Notes: generated by a model from the sequence alone, not told the origin. Numbered from the stretch's first letter, positions 15,613 through 23,489 are shown. The stretch: DNA of 33,896 nt from Chloroflexota bacterium (GCA_021372725.1 JAJFTV010000081.1:1-33896); one strand, 5' to 3'. Numbers and translations: made by a program.

Positions 15613-16974
15613 ATGGGACAAATAGTGACTGGCAACGATTTGGCTAAAGAATTCCTGGAGATTCTGGATGAGATCTTTGAAAACCAGCACGGTATTTTCC
15701 TGGATAGCGACACATCGCTTTTTGATACACTGAAGACTATCTCCGCTGAAAAAGCGTCCATACCGGTGGGCGGCAAATGTGCCACGCTGGCAGCCCAGGT
15801 GGCTCACACAGCCTTTTTTCTGGAACAGGCTGCAATTTACATCCGCAGCGGTGCCTATGAGGATGCAAATTGGGCGGATATTTGGCAAAATATCCGCGCG
15901 GTAACGCCACACGAATGGGTGTTGCTGCAGGAGAATTTGCGCAAGACCTATCAGGATACGGTTGATCTGTTGAAGAACAGGCCGGAATGGAACGAGAAAA
16001 CTGGTGAAAGGGGTGTGCTGGGCATTATCGCACACTCGGCCTATCACCTGGGCGAGATCCGCCAGGCGCTTTGCGCGCTTGAATCGAAACGGAAAATATC
16101 CATGCGCAGTGAACAGGAAATGCTCAACCTGATTCTCACCACCGCCCGCGAGGATGAACGCATCCGGGCGGTCATCATGAACGGCTCGCGAACTGTCTCC
16201 GGTGCCAGTCACACCGACCCGTTTCAGGATTTTGACATCATCTACCTGGTCAAAGATCCGGCCAGCTTCCGCGCCGATCCAGCCTGGATCGACCGATTTG
16301 GCGAGCGGATGATCTTGCAGATGCCGGATGACATGGGCGACCAGGCACCCGATCCCCATGACCGGTATGCCTGCTTGATGCAGTTCATGGACGGCAACCG
16401 CATCGATTTGACCATCTTTCCCGCCGACCGGCGGCATGAACTGTATGATGACAGCCAGACCATCGTGCTGTTGGACAAAGACGGCATGCTCGAACCCTTC
16501 CCGCCCCCCAGCAATGACAGCTACCTGCCCAAGCCGCCCACTGCCAAACAATTCTCCGACTGCTGCAACGAGTTCTGGTGGGTCTGCCCGTATGTGGCAA
16601 AAGGGTTATGGCGGGAGCAAATTTTTTACGCCAAACGCACGTTGGATAAGTACCTGCGTGAAGAGCTCGACAAAATGGTGGTCTGGTATATCGGCATCGC
16701 AACAGATTACAAGGTCAGCGCAGGCAGCGGAGGCAAGTACATCCCCAAATATCTGCAACCCGAATTGTGGGAGCTATACCAGCAAACCTGGTCGGGCGCG
16801 GATTATGGCCAGGCCTGGAACGCCTTGCTGGCGATGGGTGAGTTGTTCCGCCGCTGCGCCCTGGATGTGGCCGGCCATTTCGGTTATGAATATCCATATC
16901 AGGACGACCGACGGGTTAGCGCGCATTTGCTGCACGTGAGAGCTTTACCCAAAAATGCCAAAGAAATTTACTAG
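15613..16974 (+). CDS. Fusion of DinB-like domain and ANT(6)-type aminoglycoside nucleotidyltransferase
   Basis: 453 aa from the ATG at 15613 (AAGG at 15604-15607); GTG at 15601 is an in-frame alternative. The open frame continues upstream across tRNA-Gly, which is not credible coding. Residues 1-163 are a DinB-like four-helix domain with the usual metal-site histidines H65 (VAHTAFF), H141 and H145 (AHSAYHLGEIRQ). Residues 164-453 match the whole length of aminoglycoside 6-adenylyltransferase (AadE/ANT(6)). They begin MRSEQEML, then NGSR (190-193), FQDFDIIY with the metal aspartates D206 and D208, GERMILQMP, RIDLTIFP, FSDCCNEFWW and VAKGLWREQIFYAK. The family transfers AMP to the 6-OH of streptomycin, but the substrate here is unknown. 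No stop separates the halves. A separate start at 16102 is possible but its Shine-Dalgarno is weak. A strong terminator follows. Confidence 0.88.
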   Translation: MGQIVTGNDLAKEFLEILDEIFENQHGIFLDSDTSLFDTLKTISAEKASIPVGGKCATLAAQVAHTAFFLEQAAIYIRSGAYEDANWADIWQNIRAVTPHEWVLLQENLRKTYQDTVDLLKNRPEWNEKTGERGVLGIIAHSAYHLGEIRQALCALESKRKISMRSEQEMLNLILTTAREDERIRAVIMNGSRTVSGASHTDPFQDFDIIYLVKDPASFRADPAWIDRFGERMILQMPDDMGDQAPDPHDRYACLMQFMDGNRIDLTIFPADRRHELYDDSQTIVLLDKDGMLEPFPPPSNDSYLPKPPTAKQFSDCCNEFWWVCPYVAKGLWREQIFYAKRTLDKYLREELDKMVVWYIGIATDYKVSAGSGGKYIPKYLQPELWELYQQTWSGADYGQAWNALLAMGELFRRCALDVAGHFGYEYPYQDDRRVSAHLLHVRALPKNAKEIY

Positions 16975-16981
16975 GTTACTG

Positions 16982-17015
16982 AAGTTGTTCTGAAAGATCA
17001 GAAACAACTTTTTTT
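16982..17015 (+). terminator. Rho-independent terminator after the DinB-ANT(6) gene
   Basis: The stem AAGTTGTTCTGA (16982-16993) pairs with TCAGAAACAACTT (16998-17010) with one bulged A. The 4-base loop is AAGA and a run of seven T follows. It sits 7 bases after the stop codon. Confidence 0.88.
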
Positions 17016-17158
17016 CATTTGGTCTGATTTGTTAGCCAAATTACTGGAAATGGACTTTTGTTTTATAGTCTTACTTGGCGAGGATAAAACTCCGGAATAA
17101 CGACCATTTAATTCCATCTTTTTTATAATCATCTGTTTTTATGAAAATTGGAGGAGAT
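17016..17158. other. AT-rich intergenic stretch
   Basis: Clearly lower GC than the flanking genes. No gene is seen. It probably carries the promoter of the following small ORF and deacetylase; no hexamer pair is convincing enough to name. Confidence 0.35.
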
Positions 17159-17305
17159 ATGAATATTTTTCATCAGATGGATTTGGATCCAGCTATCGTT
17201 GGAGCAATTGTAGGTGGAATAATTGGAATATTAGAATCTGTGGCAACTATATTTATTTGTGCAATTATTCGAAGCAAAGGTAAGCTTACTTCAAATCATC
17301 ATTAA
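17159..17305 (+). CDS. Small single-span membrane protein, 48 aa
   Basis: The ATG at 17159 is preceded by a near-perfect Shine-Dalgarno (GGAGGA, 17150-17155). It encodes 48 residues: a short acidic N-terminus (MNIFHQMDLDP), one glycine-rich hydrophobic span of about 26 residues (AIVGAIVGGIIGILESVATI and on), and a basic tail with IRSKGK ending in two histidines. Codons are markedly A/T-rich compared with neighbours. I do not recognise a family. The glycine-spaced helix suggests helix packing or oligomerisation, as in small membrane regulators or toxin-type peptides, but there is no direct evidence for either. It lies 66 bases upstream of the deacetylase and may be cotranscribed with it. Confidence 0.55.
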   Translation: MNIFHQMDLDPAIVGAIVGGIIGILESVATIFICAIIRSKGKLTSNHH

Positions 17306-17371
17306 TAATCCATCTCTGACATTTTTAACGCTTATTATTAACCAAGAAACACATTCCTCAGGAGGAACACT

Positions 17372-18193
17372 ATGCCCAACAGCACCATCTGTCTGTCATT
17401 TGACTTCGATGCCATGTCGGTCTGGTTTGGTTACAAAACGGTCGGCCCGGCTATGCTTTCACGCGGCGAGTACGGCGCGCGGGTGGGTATTTACCGCGTG
17501 CTCGATTTGCTGCGCCAGTACCAACTGCCTGCCACCTTCTTTATCCCCGGGCATACCATCGAATCCTTTCCAGAACCGGTGGAAGCCGTTCTGGCAGCCG
17601 GTCACGAGATTGGACATCACTCCTGGTCGCACATCGATCCCGGCCAGCAGACCCTGGAAGAAGAACGGCAGGATATGGAGCGTGCCTTGCAGGCACTGGG
17701 CAGGCTGGGGGTCAAACCGCTGGGTTACCGCTCGCCATCGGACGATTTCTCGCCATCAACCGCTACGCTTCTGGAAGAATATGGTTTCCTCTACGATTCC
17801 AGCCTGATGGCTGACGATTTCCGTCCCTACCATCCGCACATTGGTGACCAGGTATCGGCGATTTCTCCGCTGGTGCGGGGTCGTGAGGCATATTTTTGGG
17901 AGTTACCCATGTGTTTCGAATTCGATGACTGGCCGCATTTTCAATTCAATTTTGTTCCTTACCGCAACGGCACATCCGCTCCGGGAAAGGTTCTGGATAT
18001 CTGGCAGAATGAATTCGACTGGATGCACAGCCATATAGACAGCGGCATTCTCACCGTTTGCATGCACCCGCAGGTGATCGGCCGGGCACACCGTATTGCC
18101 ATGCTGGAGCAGTTCATCCAGCACTGCCAGGCCGCCGGAGATGTCAAATTCGAGCTTATGGGAGATATGATCGTGAAACTGGCTGCTAGCTAG
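17372..18193 (+). CDS. Polysaccharide deacetylase family protein (NodB/CE4 fold)
   Basis: 273 aa, no signal peptide, so likely cytoplasmic. NodB motifs are SFDFDA (D11, D13), HEIGHHSWSH (residues 78-87, with H83 and H87 as metal ligands), GYRSP (R120) and a late MHPQVIGR. The FDFDA beginning and intracellular form resemble the PuuE/HpPgdA-like branch of the family, which includes amidases and imidases as well as sugar deacetylases. The substrate is therefore not certain; a cell-wall or other N-acyl/cyclic-amide substrate is possible. The Shine-Dalgarno CAGGAGGAAC is 6 bases before the ATG. It is convergent with the oxidoreductase operon and separated from it by a strong terminator. Confidence 0.87.
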   Translation: MPNSTICLSFDFDAMSVWFGYKTVGPAMLSRGEYGARVGIYRVLDLLRQYQLPATFFIPGHTIESFPEPVEAVLAAGHEIGHHSWSHIDPGQQTLEEERQDMERALQALGRLGVKPLGYRSPSDDFSPSTATLLEEYGFLYDSSLMADDFRPYHPHIGDQVSAISPLVRGREAYFWELPMCFEFDDWPHFQFNFVPYRNGTSAPGKVLDIWQNEFDWMHSHIDSGILTVCMHPQVIGRAHRIAMLEQFIQHCQAAGDVKFELMGDMIVKLAAS

Positions 18194-18344
18194 TTTCACG
18201 TCAGCAGTTTGTCGAAGGCAAGCGACAAGTTGATGGATGAGATACCCCTGGCAACTCACCATGTAAATCGTCCATCCCCAACCGTTCCCAACGGGAGGGG
18301 AACACAGGGAGTTGGACGAGTTCATTAATCGCACATTTAACAAT

Positions 18345-18384
18345 AAAAAGACTGTTCCGAAAATTTGCTCGGAACAGTCTTTTT
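18345..18384. terminator. Bidirectional terminator between the deacetylase gene and the oxidoreductase operon
   Basis: A perfect 16-bp stem AAAAAGACTGTTCCGA (18345-18360) / TCGGAACAGTCTTTTT (18369-18384) with an 8-base loop. The A-run and T-run ends make it a textbook terminator in both directions between convergent genes. Confidence 0.92.
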
Positions 18385-18400
18385 TGTTAAGAAGAAAAAC

Positions 18401-18943
18401 TTACGCAGCCGGCTGATACTTGGCTCCCGCTTCCATGGCCTGAACATTGGCTGGTAAAAGTTTTCGGTGCCGTTCCGGCAGATGCTCTGAAAGCGCCTTT
18501 TCAAGGTCTTTCAGTGAAAGGATTTCCATATTCCCCAGCAGTGCGCCCAACATAACCATGTTGGCCATGCGACGGTTACCTAATTCTTCGGACAGACGTG
18601 TGGCAGGCACATATACTACTTTGATGTCTTTGCGTGTTGCCTTTTTCTCCACCAGCGAGCTGTCAATCACCAGTAAACCACCCGGTTTTACCAGTGGTTC
18701 GTATTTATCCAGCGAGGGCTGGTTCATCGCCAACGCTGCTGTCGGTTGGCCTTCCAAAGCAGCGCCAATCTCTTTATCGGAGATAATGACCATGCAGTTT
18801 GCAGTACCGCCGCGCATTTCGGGTCCATAGGATGGATACCAGGTTACATTCATGTCCCGATCCATGGCTGCATAGGCTAACAACTGGCCGGCGAAAAGAA
18901 TGCCTTGTCCGCCAAATCCGGATATTGATATTTCTTTTTGCAT
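18401..18943 (-). CDS. 2-oxoacid:ferredoxin oxidoreductase, gamma subunit
   Basis: 180 aa. Typical gamma-subunit pattern: ISGFGGQGILFAGQLLA at the N-terminus, then YPSYGPEMRGGTANC, a conserved family block. This domain helps bind CoA and shape the interface of the oxidoreductase that decarboxylates 2-oxoacids to acyl-CoA with reduction of ferredoxin. It is the last gene of the operon, about 20 bases after the beta subunit, with GGAGG before its ATG. The terminator follows its stop. Subunit architecture (separate alpha, beta, gamma, delta) fits KOR/VOR-type enzymes. Confidence 0.92.
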   Translation of the reverse strand: MQKEISISGFGGQGILFAGQLLAYAAMDRDMNVTWYPSYGPEMRGGTANCMVIISDKEIGAALEGQPTAALAMNQPSLDKYEPLVKPGGLLVIDSSLVEKKATRKDIKVVYVPATRLSEELGNRRMANMVMLGALLGNMEILSLKDLEKALSEHLPERHRKLLPANVQAMEAGAKYQPAA

Positions 18944-18962
18944 GCTTTTATCCTCCAGTCAC

Positions 18963-19745
18963 TTATTTGATCTTGAGATCAGCTACGGCCGGGTTGACTT
19001 TGATATCACCCAGTTGGTAGTACGGAATCATGTTTTCTTCCAGCCAGTTTGTAGCAGCCAAGGGGGTCATCCCCCAATTGGTCGGGCAAGTTGAAAGCAG
19101 CTCGACCATTGAAAAGCCCATGTTACGTTTCTGCACTTCGAAAGCGGTACGAATGGCCTGTTTCGCTTTGCGGATGTTCTTGAAATCATGCAGACTGCGG
19201 CGGGCCACATAGCTGGCACCTTCCAGGGTGGCCAGCATTTCGGAGGCACGGATTGGGTAGCCCTGCAGTTCCACATCACGGCCGTTCGGTGAGGTGGCTG
19301 TCTTCTGGCCCGGCAGAGTGGTGGGCGCCATTTGGCCACCGGTCATACCATAAATGGCGTTATTGATAAAAATGACGGTGATATTCTCGCCACGCAGGGC
19401 AGCGTGTGTGATTTCAGCGGATCCGATGGATGCCAGATCACCATCACCCTGATAAGTGAAAACAAAACGATCCGGCAGGACACGTTTAATGCCGGTCGCC
19501 ATGGCCGCGGCACGCCCGTGTGCAGCCTGCACAAAATCGGTATCAAAGTAATTGTAGGCAAATACCGAGCAGCCCACAGAAGCGACGCCGACGGTCTTTT
19601 CACGAATACCCATCTCATCGATAACTTCCGCAATCAAACGGTGAGCAATTCCATGAGTGCAGCCTGGGCAGTACGTGGAGGTTGCCAGAAGTGTTTTGGG
19701 TCTCTGGTATACGATTTCTTCAACATCAGGATTATAAGTCGTCAT
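18963..19745 (-). CDS. 2-oxoacid:ferredoxin oxidoreductase, beta (thiamine diphosphate-binding) subunit
   Basis: 260 aa from the ATG at 19745. An ATG one codon earlier (19748) is only 3 bases after AGGAG, so the second is preferred. CPGCTHG near residue 27 and the ThDP motif [20 protein letters not shown] followed by [17 protein letters not shown] are hallmarks of the beta subunit. It holds thiamine diphosphate and, in the family, one proximal [4Fe-4S] cluster whose Cys ligands include the CPGC pair. It lies between alpha and gamma in one operon. Confidence 0.93.
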   Translation of the reverse strand: MTTYNPDVEEIVYQRPKTLLATSTYCPGCTHGIAHRLIAEVIDEMGIREKTVGVASVGCSVFAYNYFDTDFVQAAHGRAAAMATGIKRVLPDRFVFTYQGDGDLASIGSAEITHAALRGENITVIFINNAIYGMTGGQMAPTTLPGQKTATSPNGRDVELQGYPIRASEMLATLEGASYVARRSLHDFKNIRKAKQAIRTAFEVQKRNMGFSMVELLSTCPTNWGMTPLAATNWLEENMIPYYQLGDIKVNPAVADLKIK

Positions 19746-19754
19746 CATACACTC

Positions 19755-20870
19755 CTAATTAACCATTGCACTCAAACGCTGCAGCCAGCGTTCGCGAGGG
19801 CTTCCATCGGTGGTCTGCGGTTCATTGACCAGCCGTTTGATTTCACCAAAGACTTCATCCGGCAGCGGGATAATTCCACCCATCCGGCCGAAGAATTCAA
19901 CCGGAATGCGCCCCTGCACTGCGTTGCGCACGTCGTCCAACATTTGCCCGGCGTTCATCTCAACCACCAGCATGCTTTCAACCCGCTTGCTGGCCTCTTC
20001 GAAGATTTTGTAAGGGAATGGGTTGAGTACAGTAGGCCGGATGAGGCCAACTTTGATGCCGGCTTCGCGAGCCATACGGACAGCCGAAAGTGCGATTCGT
20101 CCTGAGGTGCCAAACCCTGTTACAGCAAATTCAGCGTCATCCATGTAGTATTCGAGATAGCGGGTTTCATTCTTTTCCACTTCCTGCCATCGTTTCATAA
20201 TACGGATGTCGGTTTTTTCCAGTAAAGGCGGATCCATATAGATGGAAGTATGGAACCTTCTTTCACGGCCCATCGCGCCGCGCGTAGCCCAATCGGGGTA
20301 ATTGGTTTTTATCGGGCGCATTTCAGGCAGTTCAGCCGGTTCCATCATCTGGCCCAGACTGCCATCCAGCAAAACGATGACAACGGAACGGTATTTCTCA
20401 GCCAGGTCAAATGCCTCCACGGTCATATCGATCAATTCCTGTACTGTAGCCGGTGCCAGAACAATCGGGTGATAATCGCCATGGCCGCCGCCATGAACAA
20501 TCTGGTTGTAATCGGCCTGGGCAGGGGCAATGTTGCCTAGGCCAGGTCCACCACGCATGACGTCTGCCAGCACAATCGGTAACTCGGTACCGGCAATGTA
20601 GGAAATGCCCTCCATCATCAGGCTGATACCCGGACTGGATGAAGAAGACATCACACGAGCGCCGGTGCAAGCAGCACCATAGACCATGTTAATGGCAGCC
20701 AATTCACTCTCGGCTTGTACAAAAGCACGGCCTAATTCGAACATCCGCGATGACATCCACTCGAGGGCTTCTGTCTGCGGGGTAATGGGGTAACCAAAAT
20801 ATGCCTCCAGGCCGGCACGCACAGCCGCTTCCGCAAAGGCATGATTTCCTTTTAACAATTCACGAGCCAT
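19755..20870 (-). CDS. vorB: 2-oxoacid:ferredoxin oxidoreductase, alpha subunit (VorB-like)
   Basis: 371 aa from the ATG at 20870, 6 bases after AGGAG. The ATG at 20876 abuts the Shine-Dalgarno and is unlikely. The sequence follows the VorB pattern almost throughout: KGNHAFAEAAVRAG, YFGYPITPQTEALE, VQAESELAAINMVYGAA, SSSSPGISLMMEGISYIAG, RGGPGLGNIAPAQADY and DGSLGQMMEP. VorB names the alpha subunit of branched-chain 2-oxoacid (2-oxoisovalerate) ferredoxin oxidoreductase. Sequence alone does not firmly separate this from 2-oxoglutarate or indolepyruvate-like substrates. Its stop lies 9 bases before the beta-subunit start. Confidence 0.92.
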   Translation of the reverse strand: MARELLKGNHAFAEAAVRAGLEAYFGYPITPQTEALEWMSSRMFELGRAFVQAESELAAINMVYGAACTGARVMSSSSSPGISLMMEGISYIAGTELPIVLADVMRGGPGLGNIAPAQADYNQIVHGGGHGDYHPIVLAPATVQELIDMTVEAFDLAEKYRSVVIVLLDGSLGQMMEPAELPEMRPIKTNYPDWATRGAMGRERRFHTSIYMDPPLLEKTDIRIMKRWQEVEKNETRYLEYYMDDAEFAVTGFGTSGRIALSAVRMAREAGIKVGLIRPTVLNPFPYKIFEEASKRVESMLVVEMNAGQMLDDVRNAVQGRIPVEFFGRMGGIIPLPDEVFGEIKRLVNEPQTTDGSPRERWLQRLSAMVN

Positions 20871-20893
20871 GTTCATCTCCTGTGTAAATGTTC

Positions 20894-21127
20894 CTAGACT
20901 GCCGCTTCCTTTTTGAAACGGAAAACGGTGATGGCGGCGTCAGGGCAGATCGTTGCACAAATAGCGCAGGCAGTGCATCCATCACCTACCTGTTCCGCGG
21001 GGTGATACCCCTTGGCATTGATCCGAACCGGCGACAGAGCCAACACTTTCTGCGGGCAGTTCTCAACACACAAACCACAGCCCTTACAGAACAACTCATC
21101 AACAGCAATTCTTCCCTTCGGGGGCAT
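20894..21127 (-). CDS. 2-oxoacid:ferredoxin oxidoreductase, delta subunit (2[4Fe-4S] ferredoxin)
   Basis: 77 aa. Two CxxCxxCxxxCP cluster motifs, FCKGCGLCVENCP and CTACAICATICP, make it a bacterial-type 2[4Fe-4S] ferredoxin. In four-subunit oxidoreductases this delta subunit carries electrons from the thiamine centre to soluble ferredoxin. It is the first gene of the operon. The Shine-Dalgarno AAGGAGG is strong and the start at 21127 is clear. The leader contains a large palindrome and a TTGACA -35. Confidence 0.92.
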   Translation of the reverse strand: MPPKGRIAVDELFCKGCGLCVENCPQKVLALSPVRINAKGYHPAEQVGDGCTACAICATICPDAAITVFRFKKEAAV

Positions 21128-21199
21128 TCATAACCTCCTTCATAAAAATATCAGATTTTCCACCAACAGACCTGTAATCAAAAACTGGTGGTTAACATC

Positions 21200-21226
21200 A
21201 TTATCATCTCAAAGGAATGATGTCAA
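21200..21226 (-). promoter_or_regulatory. Promoter of the 2-oxoacid:ferredoxin oxidoreductase operon
   Basis: On the minus strand a perfect TTGACA (21221-21226) is followed by GATAAT (21200-21205, 5 of 6). The spacing is 15 bases, shorter than optimal, which suits an activated or tightly regulated promoter. It lies 73-100 bases upstream of the first ATG. The -35 falls inside a palindrome. Confidence 0.5.
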
Positions 21227-21242
21227 TAGTGACATCATTCCT
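21213..21242. promoter_or_regulatory. Palindromic operator candidate overlapping the -35 box
   Basis: Perfect 13-bp arms AGGAATGATGTCA (21213-21225) and TGACATCATTCCT (21230-21242) with a 4-base centre ATAG. The core TGTCA-N4-TGACA has the geometry of a CRP/FNR-family site. There is no T-run next to it, so a terminator is less likely than an operator. A second, shorter palindrome with the same ATAG centre (CTGAC-ATAG-GTCAG) lies at 21299-21312. Confidence 0.55.
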
Positions 21243-21581
21243 GTAAAAACCTGAGACTGTTACCTTCCGGCCAAATGCAATCCTTATTAAAAGAATAACT
21301 GACATAGGTCAGCATATTTACAAAAATCTCCCCAAACCGGGGTATATAAGTACAAGATTTATTGAGATAGTGGCTACGTTGATATCTGCGAACAAATCTC
21401 TCATTCCGAAAACTCGAGGATGGCAACAAATCATCTCAATGTAATTATACTTCGATTTTGTTCTTATTACCCCGCTCCTATAACTTTGCTCTTCAGGTTT
21501 ACACAATGTGGTTTTGTTCAGGTGACAAAGGAGTGGGGTGAAAAACGGTTCCACGCCGTATTTTGTCAACATAGCAACGAA
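21243..21581. other. Non-coding region between the operator and the MITE-like element
   Basis: About 340 bases without a credible gene. An 84-codon minus-strand open frame (21318-21572) has no Shine-Dalgarno or recognisable motif and partly abuts the mobile element, so it was not called. The stretch also contains the small palindrome at 21299-21312. Confidence 0.4.
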
Positions 21582-21847
21582 GAGGGTGTTGAATAAGTCC
21601 TTTCAATTAGATGGTGGTATTGCATAACCTGCATAAAACGAGGTCGTTGCCAATCTCACGGCCGTCACCTAACCCCCCGTCCCCCTTCCCGTTTTGGGAA
21701 GGGGGTGAAAATTCCTTTCTCTGGGGTTTTTTGAGCCGTTTTGCGGCTCAAAAAACCCCAGTAAGTGGTTTCCCCGCCCAGCAGGGGCGGGGATAAAGGG
21801 GTGGGGTGTAGTGGACCCAAAACTTTGAAAACTTTTTTAACACCCTC
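21582..21847. mobile_element. 266-bp MITE-like non-autonomous element
   Basis: The ends are inverted repeats: GAGGGTGTT (21582-21590) and AACACCCTC (21839-21847) match perfectly, and the match extends to 15 of 17. The element is flanked by a perfect 7-bp direct repeat CAACGAA (21575-21581 and 21848-21854), as expected for a target-site duplication. It has no transposase gene. Inside are three perfect hairpins: 10-bp arms (21681-21690/21696-21705), 18-bp arms (21721-21738/21744-21761) and 9-bp arms (21771-21779/21785-21793). The parent IS family cannot be named safely. Confidence 0.82.
21721..21761. repeat. 18-bp-arm perfect hairpin inside the MITE-like element
   Basis: CTGGGGTTTTTTGAGCCG (21721-21738) and its exact reverse complement (21744-21761) flank a 5-base loop. 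The T-run and A-run inside the stem mean it could also terminate transcription in either direction, insulating the two divergent neighbours. Confidence 0.85.
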
Positions 21848-21969
21848 CAACGAACAAATTTGACTTTAAACAACTCTAATATTCGGATTCGGATTTGGAA
21901 TTTATATAATAACAGTGAATAATATGACAATCGACGTATTGAAACACATCACCTGACAAGAATTTGTAA

Positions 21970-21978
21970 TGGTATACT
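21970..21978 (+). promoter_or_regulatory. Extended -10 promoter candidate for the carboxyltransferase gene
   Basis: TGGTATACT reads as an extended -10 (TGn plus a 5-of-6 hexamer), about 30 bases before the TTG start. CTGACA at 21953-21958 resembles a -35 but its 14-base spacing is too short. Confidence 0.45.
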
Positions 21979-22007
21979 TCTCCTGATTTTTTTATTTTGG
22001 AGGTAAT

Positions 22008-23489
22008 TTGAAACAAAAAACCATTCATTTTAGTGACGTAACCTTGCGAGACGGTCAACAAAGTATCGCCGCGACCCGCATGACCACTCCCCAGGCGATG
22101 AGGGTGCTTCCCATGTTGAAAGATGCCGGTTTCTATGAGCTTGAAACCTGGGGCGGTGCGGTTCCTGATAGCTGTGTGCGTTTTTTGAATGAAGACCCCT
22201 GGGAAAGACTGGAAACATACCGGGATGCCCTGGGAGGCGGCGAGAAGATACGCGCCCTGTTGCGCGGTCAAAATCTTTTTGCATACCAGCCCTACCCGGA
22301 TGATCTGGTGATTGCATTTATCAAACAGGCCATTCGTTCAGGTGTGGGGAACATGCGTATCTTTGATGCCTTGAATGACTGGCGCAATTTGCAAATCCCC
22401 ATTATCACCAGTAAGGCGTACGGAGCGGTGGTGGACGCGGCAATCTGCTACACCACAAGCCCGGTTCATACCCAAGACTATTTTGTAAATACTGCCTTGA
22501 AGCTTGAAGATGAAGGAGTGGACAGAATTACTGTCAAGGACATCGCCGGTTTGTTATACCCGACTGATGCGCTCAAGCTGTTCAAGGCACTCAAATCCAC
22601 GGTGAAATTGCCTGTCACATTCCACGGGCACACCACCACGGGTGTTGCGCTGGTGAATGCGGTCATCGCCATGCAAACCGGTATTGATAATATTGATTGT
22701 GCCATTACACCCTTTGCCGGGGGCCCGTCTCACCCGCCTGCCGAATTGCTGACCGTCTTTGCAGATGAAATGGATATTGACCACCAACTGGATAAAAAAC
22801 TGCTTCAGCGAATCCAGGCTGAGTTATTCATTATTCTAGAGGAACTGTCCAGCAGTTCGCCTTACTATGGCAAATATTTCAAACCTTTTACTGAACAGGA
22901 TGTGGATCGTAAAAAGGTTCGAGAGATTGTCCGGTTGGTCGAACAGGAAACCGAAGAGGCAGTGGAGCGTGCCATCCCGCTCTCCCGTGAGCTGTTGTGC
23001 AGCCTCAATTTCCCGGAGCAGGATGATCGTATGTTCAACTCGCAGATCCCGGGCGGGATGATCAGCAACCTGATCAGCCAGTTGAAACAACTGGGCCAGG
23101 AACAAATTCTTGACAAAGTATTGGAAGAAGTTCCAAGAGTACGCGAAGATCTGGGGTATGTGACGCTGGTAACGCCCACCAGTCAGATCATTGGTTCACA
23201 GGCCGCGTTTAATGTGATTACCGGGCAACGGTACAGCATCCTCTCGGATGAGACCAAAATGCTCTTGCGTGGCGAGTTTGGTCGTCCGCCTGCCCCATTC
23301 AACCCCGAATTGGTCCAGCGCGCATTGGAAGGTGGCGAGAAACAAATCGTCTATCGTCCGGCATCATACCTCGAGCCGGTTCTGGAGAAAGAATACCATC
23401 TGCCATTTGTGCGTTCTCACAAGGACCTTTTATTGCATCTTATGCTTGGCGTATCCGCTGATGAATTTTTGAAGAAAAAATATGAATAA
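22008..23489 (+). CDS. Carboxyltransferase of the PycB/OadA family lacking the biotin domain
   Basis: 493 aa. The start is TTG at 22008, supported by GGAGG 5 bases before it and by the conserved N-terminus. The DRE-TIM-like barrel has TLRDGQQS (residues 12-19), RIFDALND, the carbamylated-lysine region TVKDIAGLLYP (K177) and the metal site in FHGHTTTG. A conserved carboxylase domain follows (QIPGGMISNLISQLKQLG). Family members use carboxybiotin to carboxylate pyruvate or release CO2 from oxaloacetate. Usual OadA/PycB proteins run to about 570-620 residues with a C-terminal biotinyl domain. This one ends after the barrel and helper domain, so a separate biotin carrier is needed; none is in the window. 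It overlaps the next gene by 8 bases. Confidence 0.9.
   Translation: MKQKTIHFSDVTLRDGQQSIAATRMTTPQAMRVLPMLKDAGFYELETWGGAVPDSCVRFLNEDPWERLETYRDALGGGEKIRALLRGQNLFAYQPYPDDLVIAFIKQAIRSGVGNMRIFDALNDWRNLQIPIITSKAYGAVVDAAICYTTSPVHTQDYFVNTALKLEDEGVDRITVKDIAGLLYPTDALKLFKALKSTVKLPVTFHGHTTTGVALVNAVIAMQTGIDNIDCAITPFAGGPSHPPAELLTVFADEMDIDHQLDKKLLQRIQAELFIILEELSSSSPYYGKYFKPFTEQDVDRKKVREIVRLVEQETEEAVERAIPLSRELLCSLNFPEQDDRMFNSQIPGGMISNLISQLKQLGQEQILDKVLEEVPRVREDLGYVTLVTPTSQIIGSQAAFNVITGQRYSILSDETKMLLRGEFGRPPAPFNPELVQRALEGGEKQIVYRPASYLEPVLEKEYHLPFVRSHKDLLLHLMLGVSADEFLKKKYE

Noticed and set aside
15517..16551. 344-codon minus-strand open frame opposite the DinB-ANT(6) gene
   Set aside because: No recognisable family and fully antisense to a gene with clear domain motifs, so it is a coding-strand shadow.
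18194..18344. Possible small gene or RNA between the deacetylase stop and the terminator
   Set aside because: Only short weak inverted repeats (TTGTCG/CGACAA) and no frame with a start signal.
21318..21572. 84-codon minus-strand open frame between the oxidoreductase operon and the MITE-like element
   Set aside because: No Shine-Dalgarno, no recognisable motif, and an unusual mix of residues; it may be a remnant, but I cannot support a call.
21681..21793. Cluster of palindromes considered as a CRISPR array
   Set aside because: The hairpins differ from each other and there are no regular spacers; they are explained by the MITE-like element.
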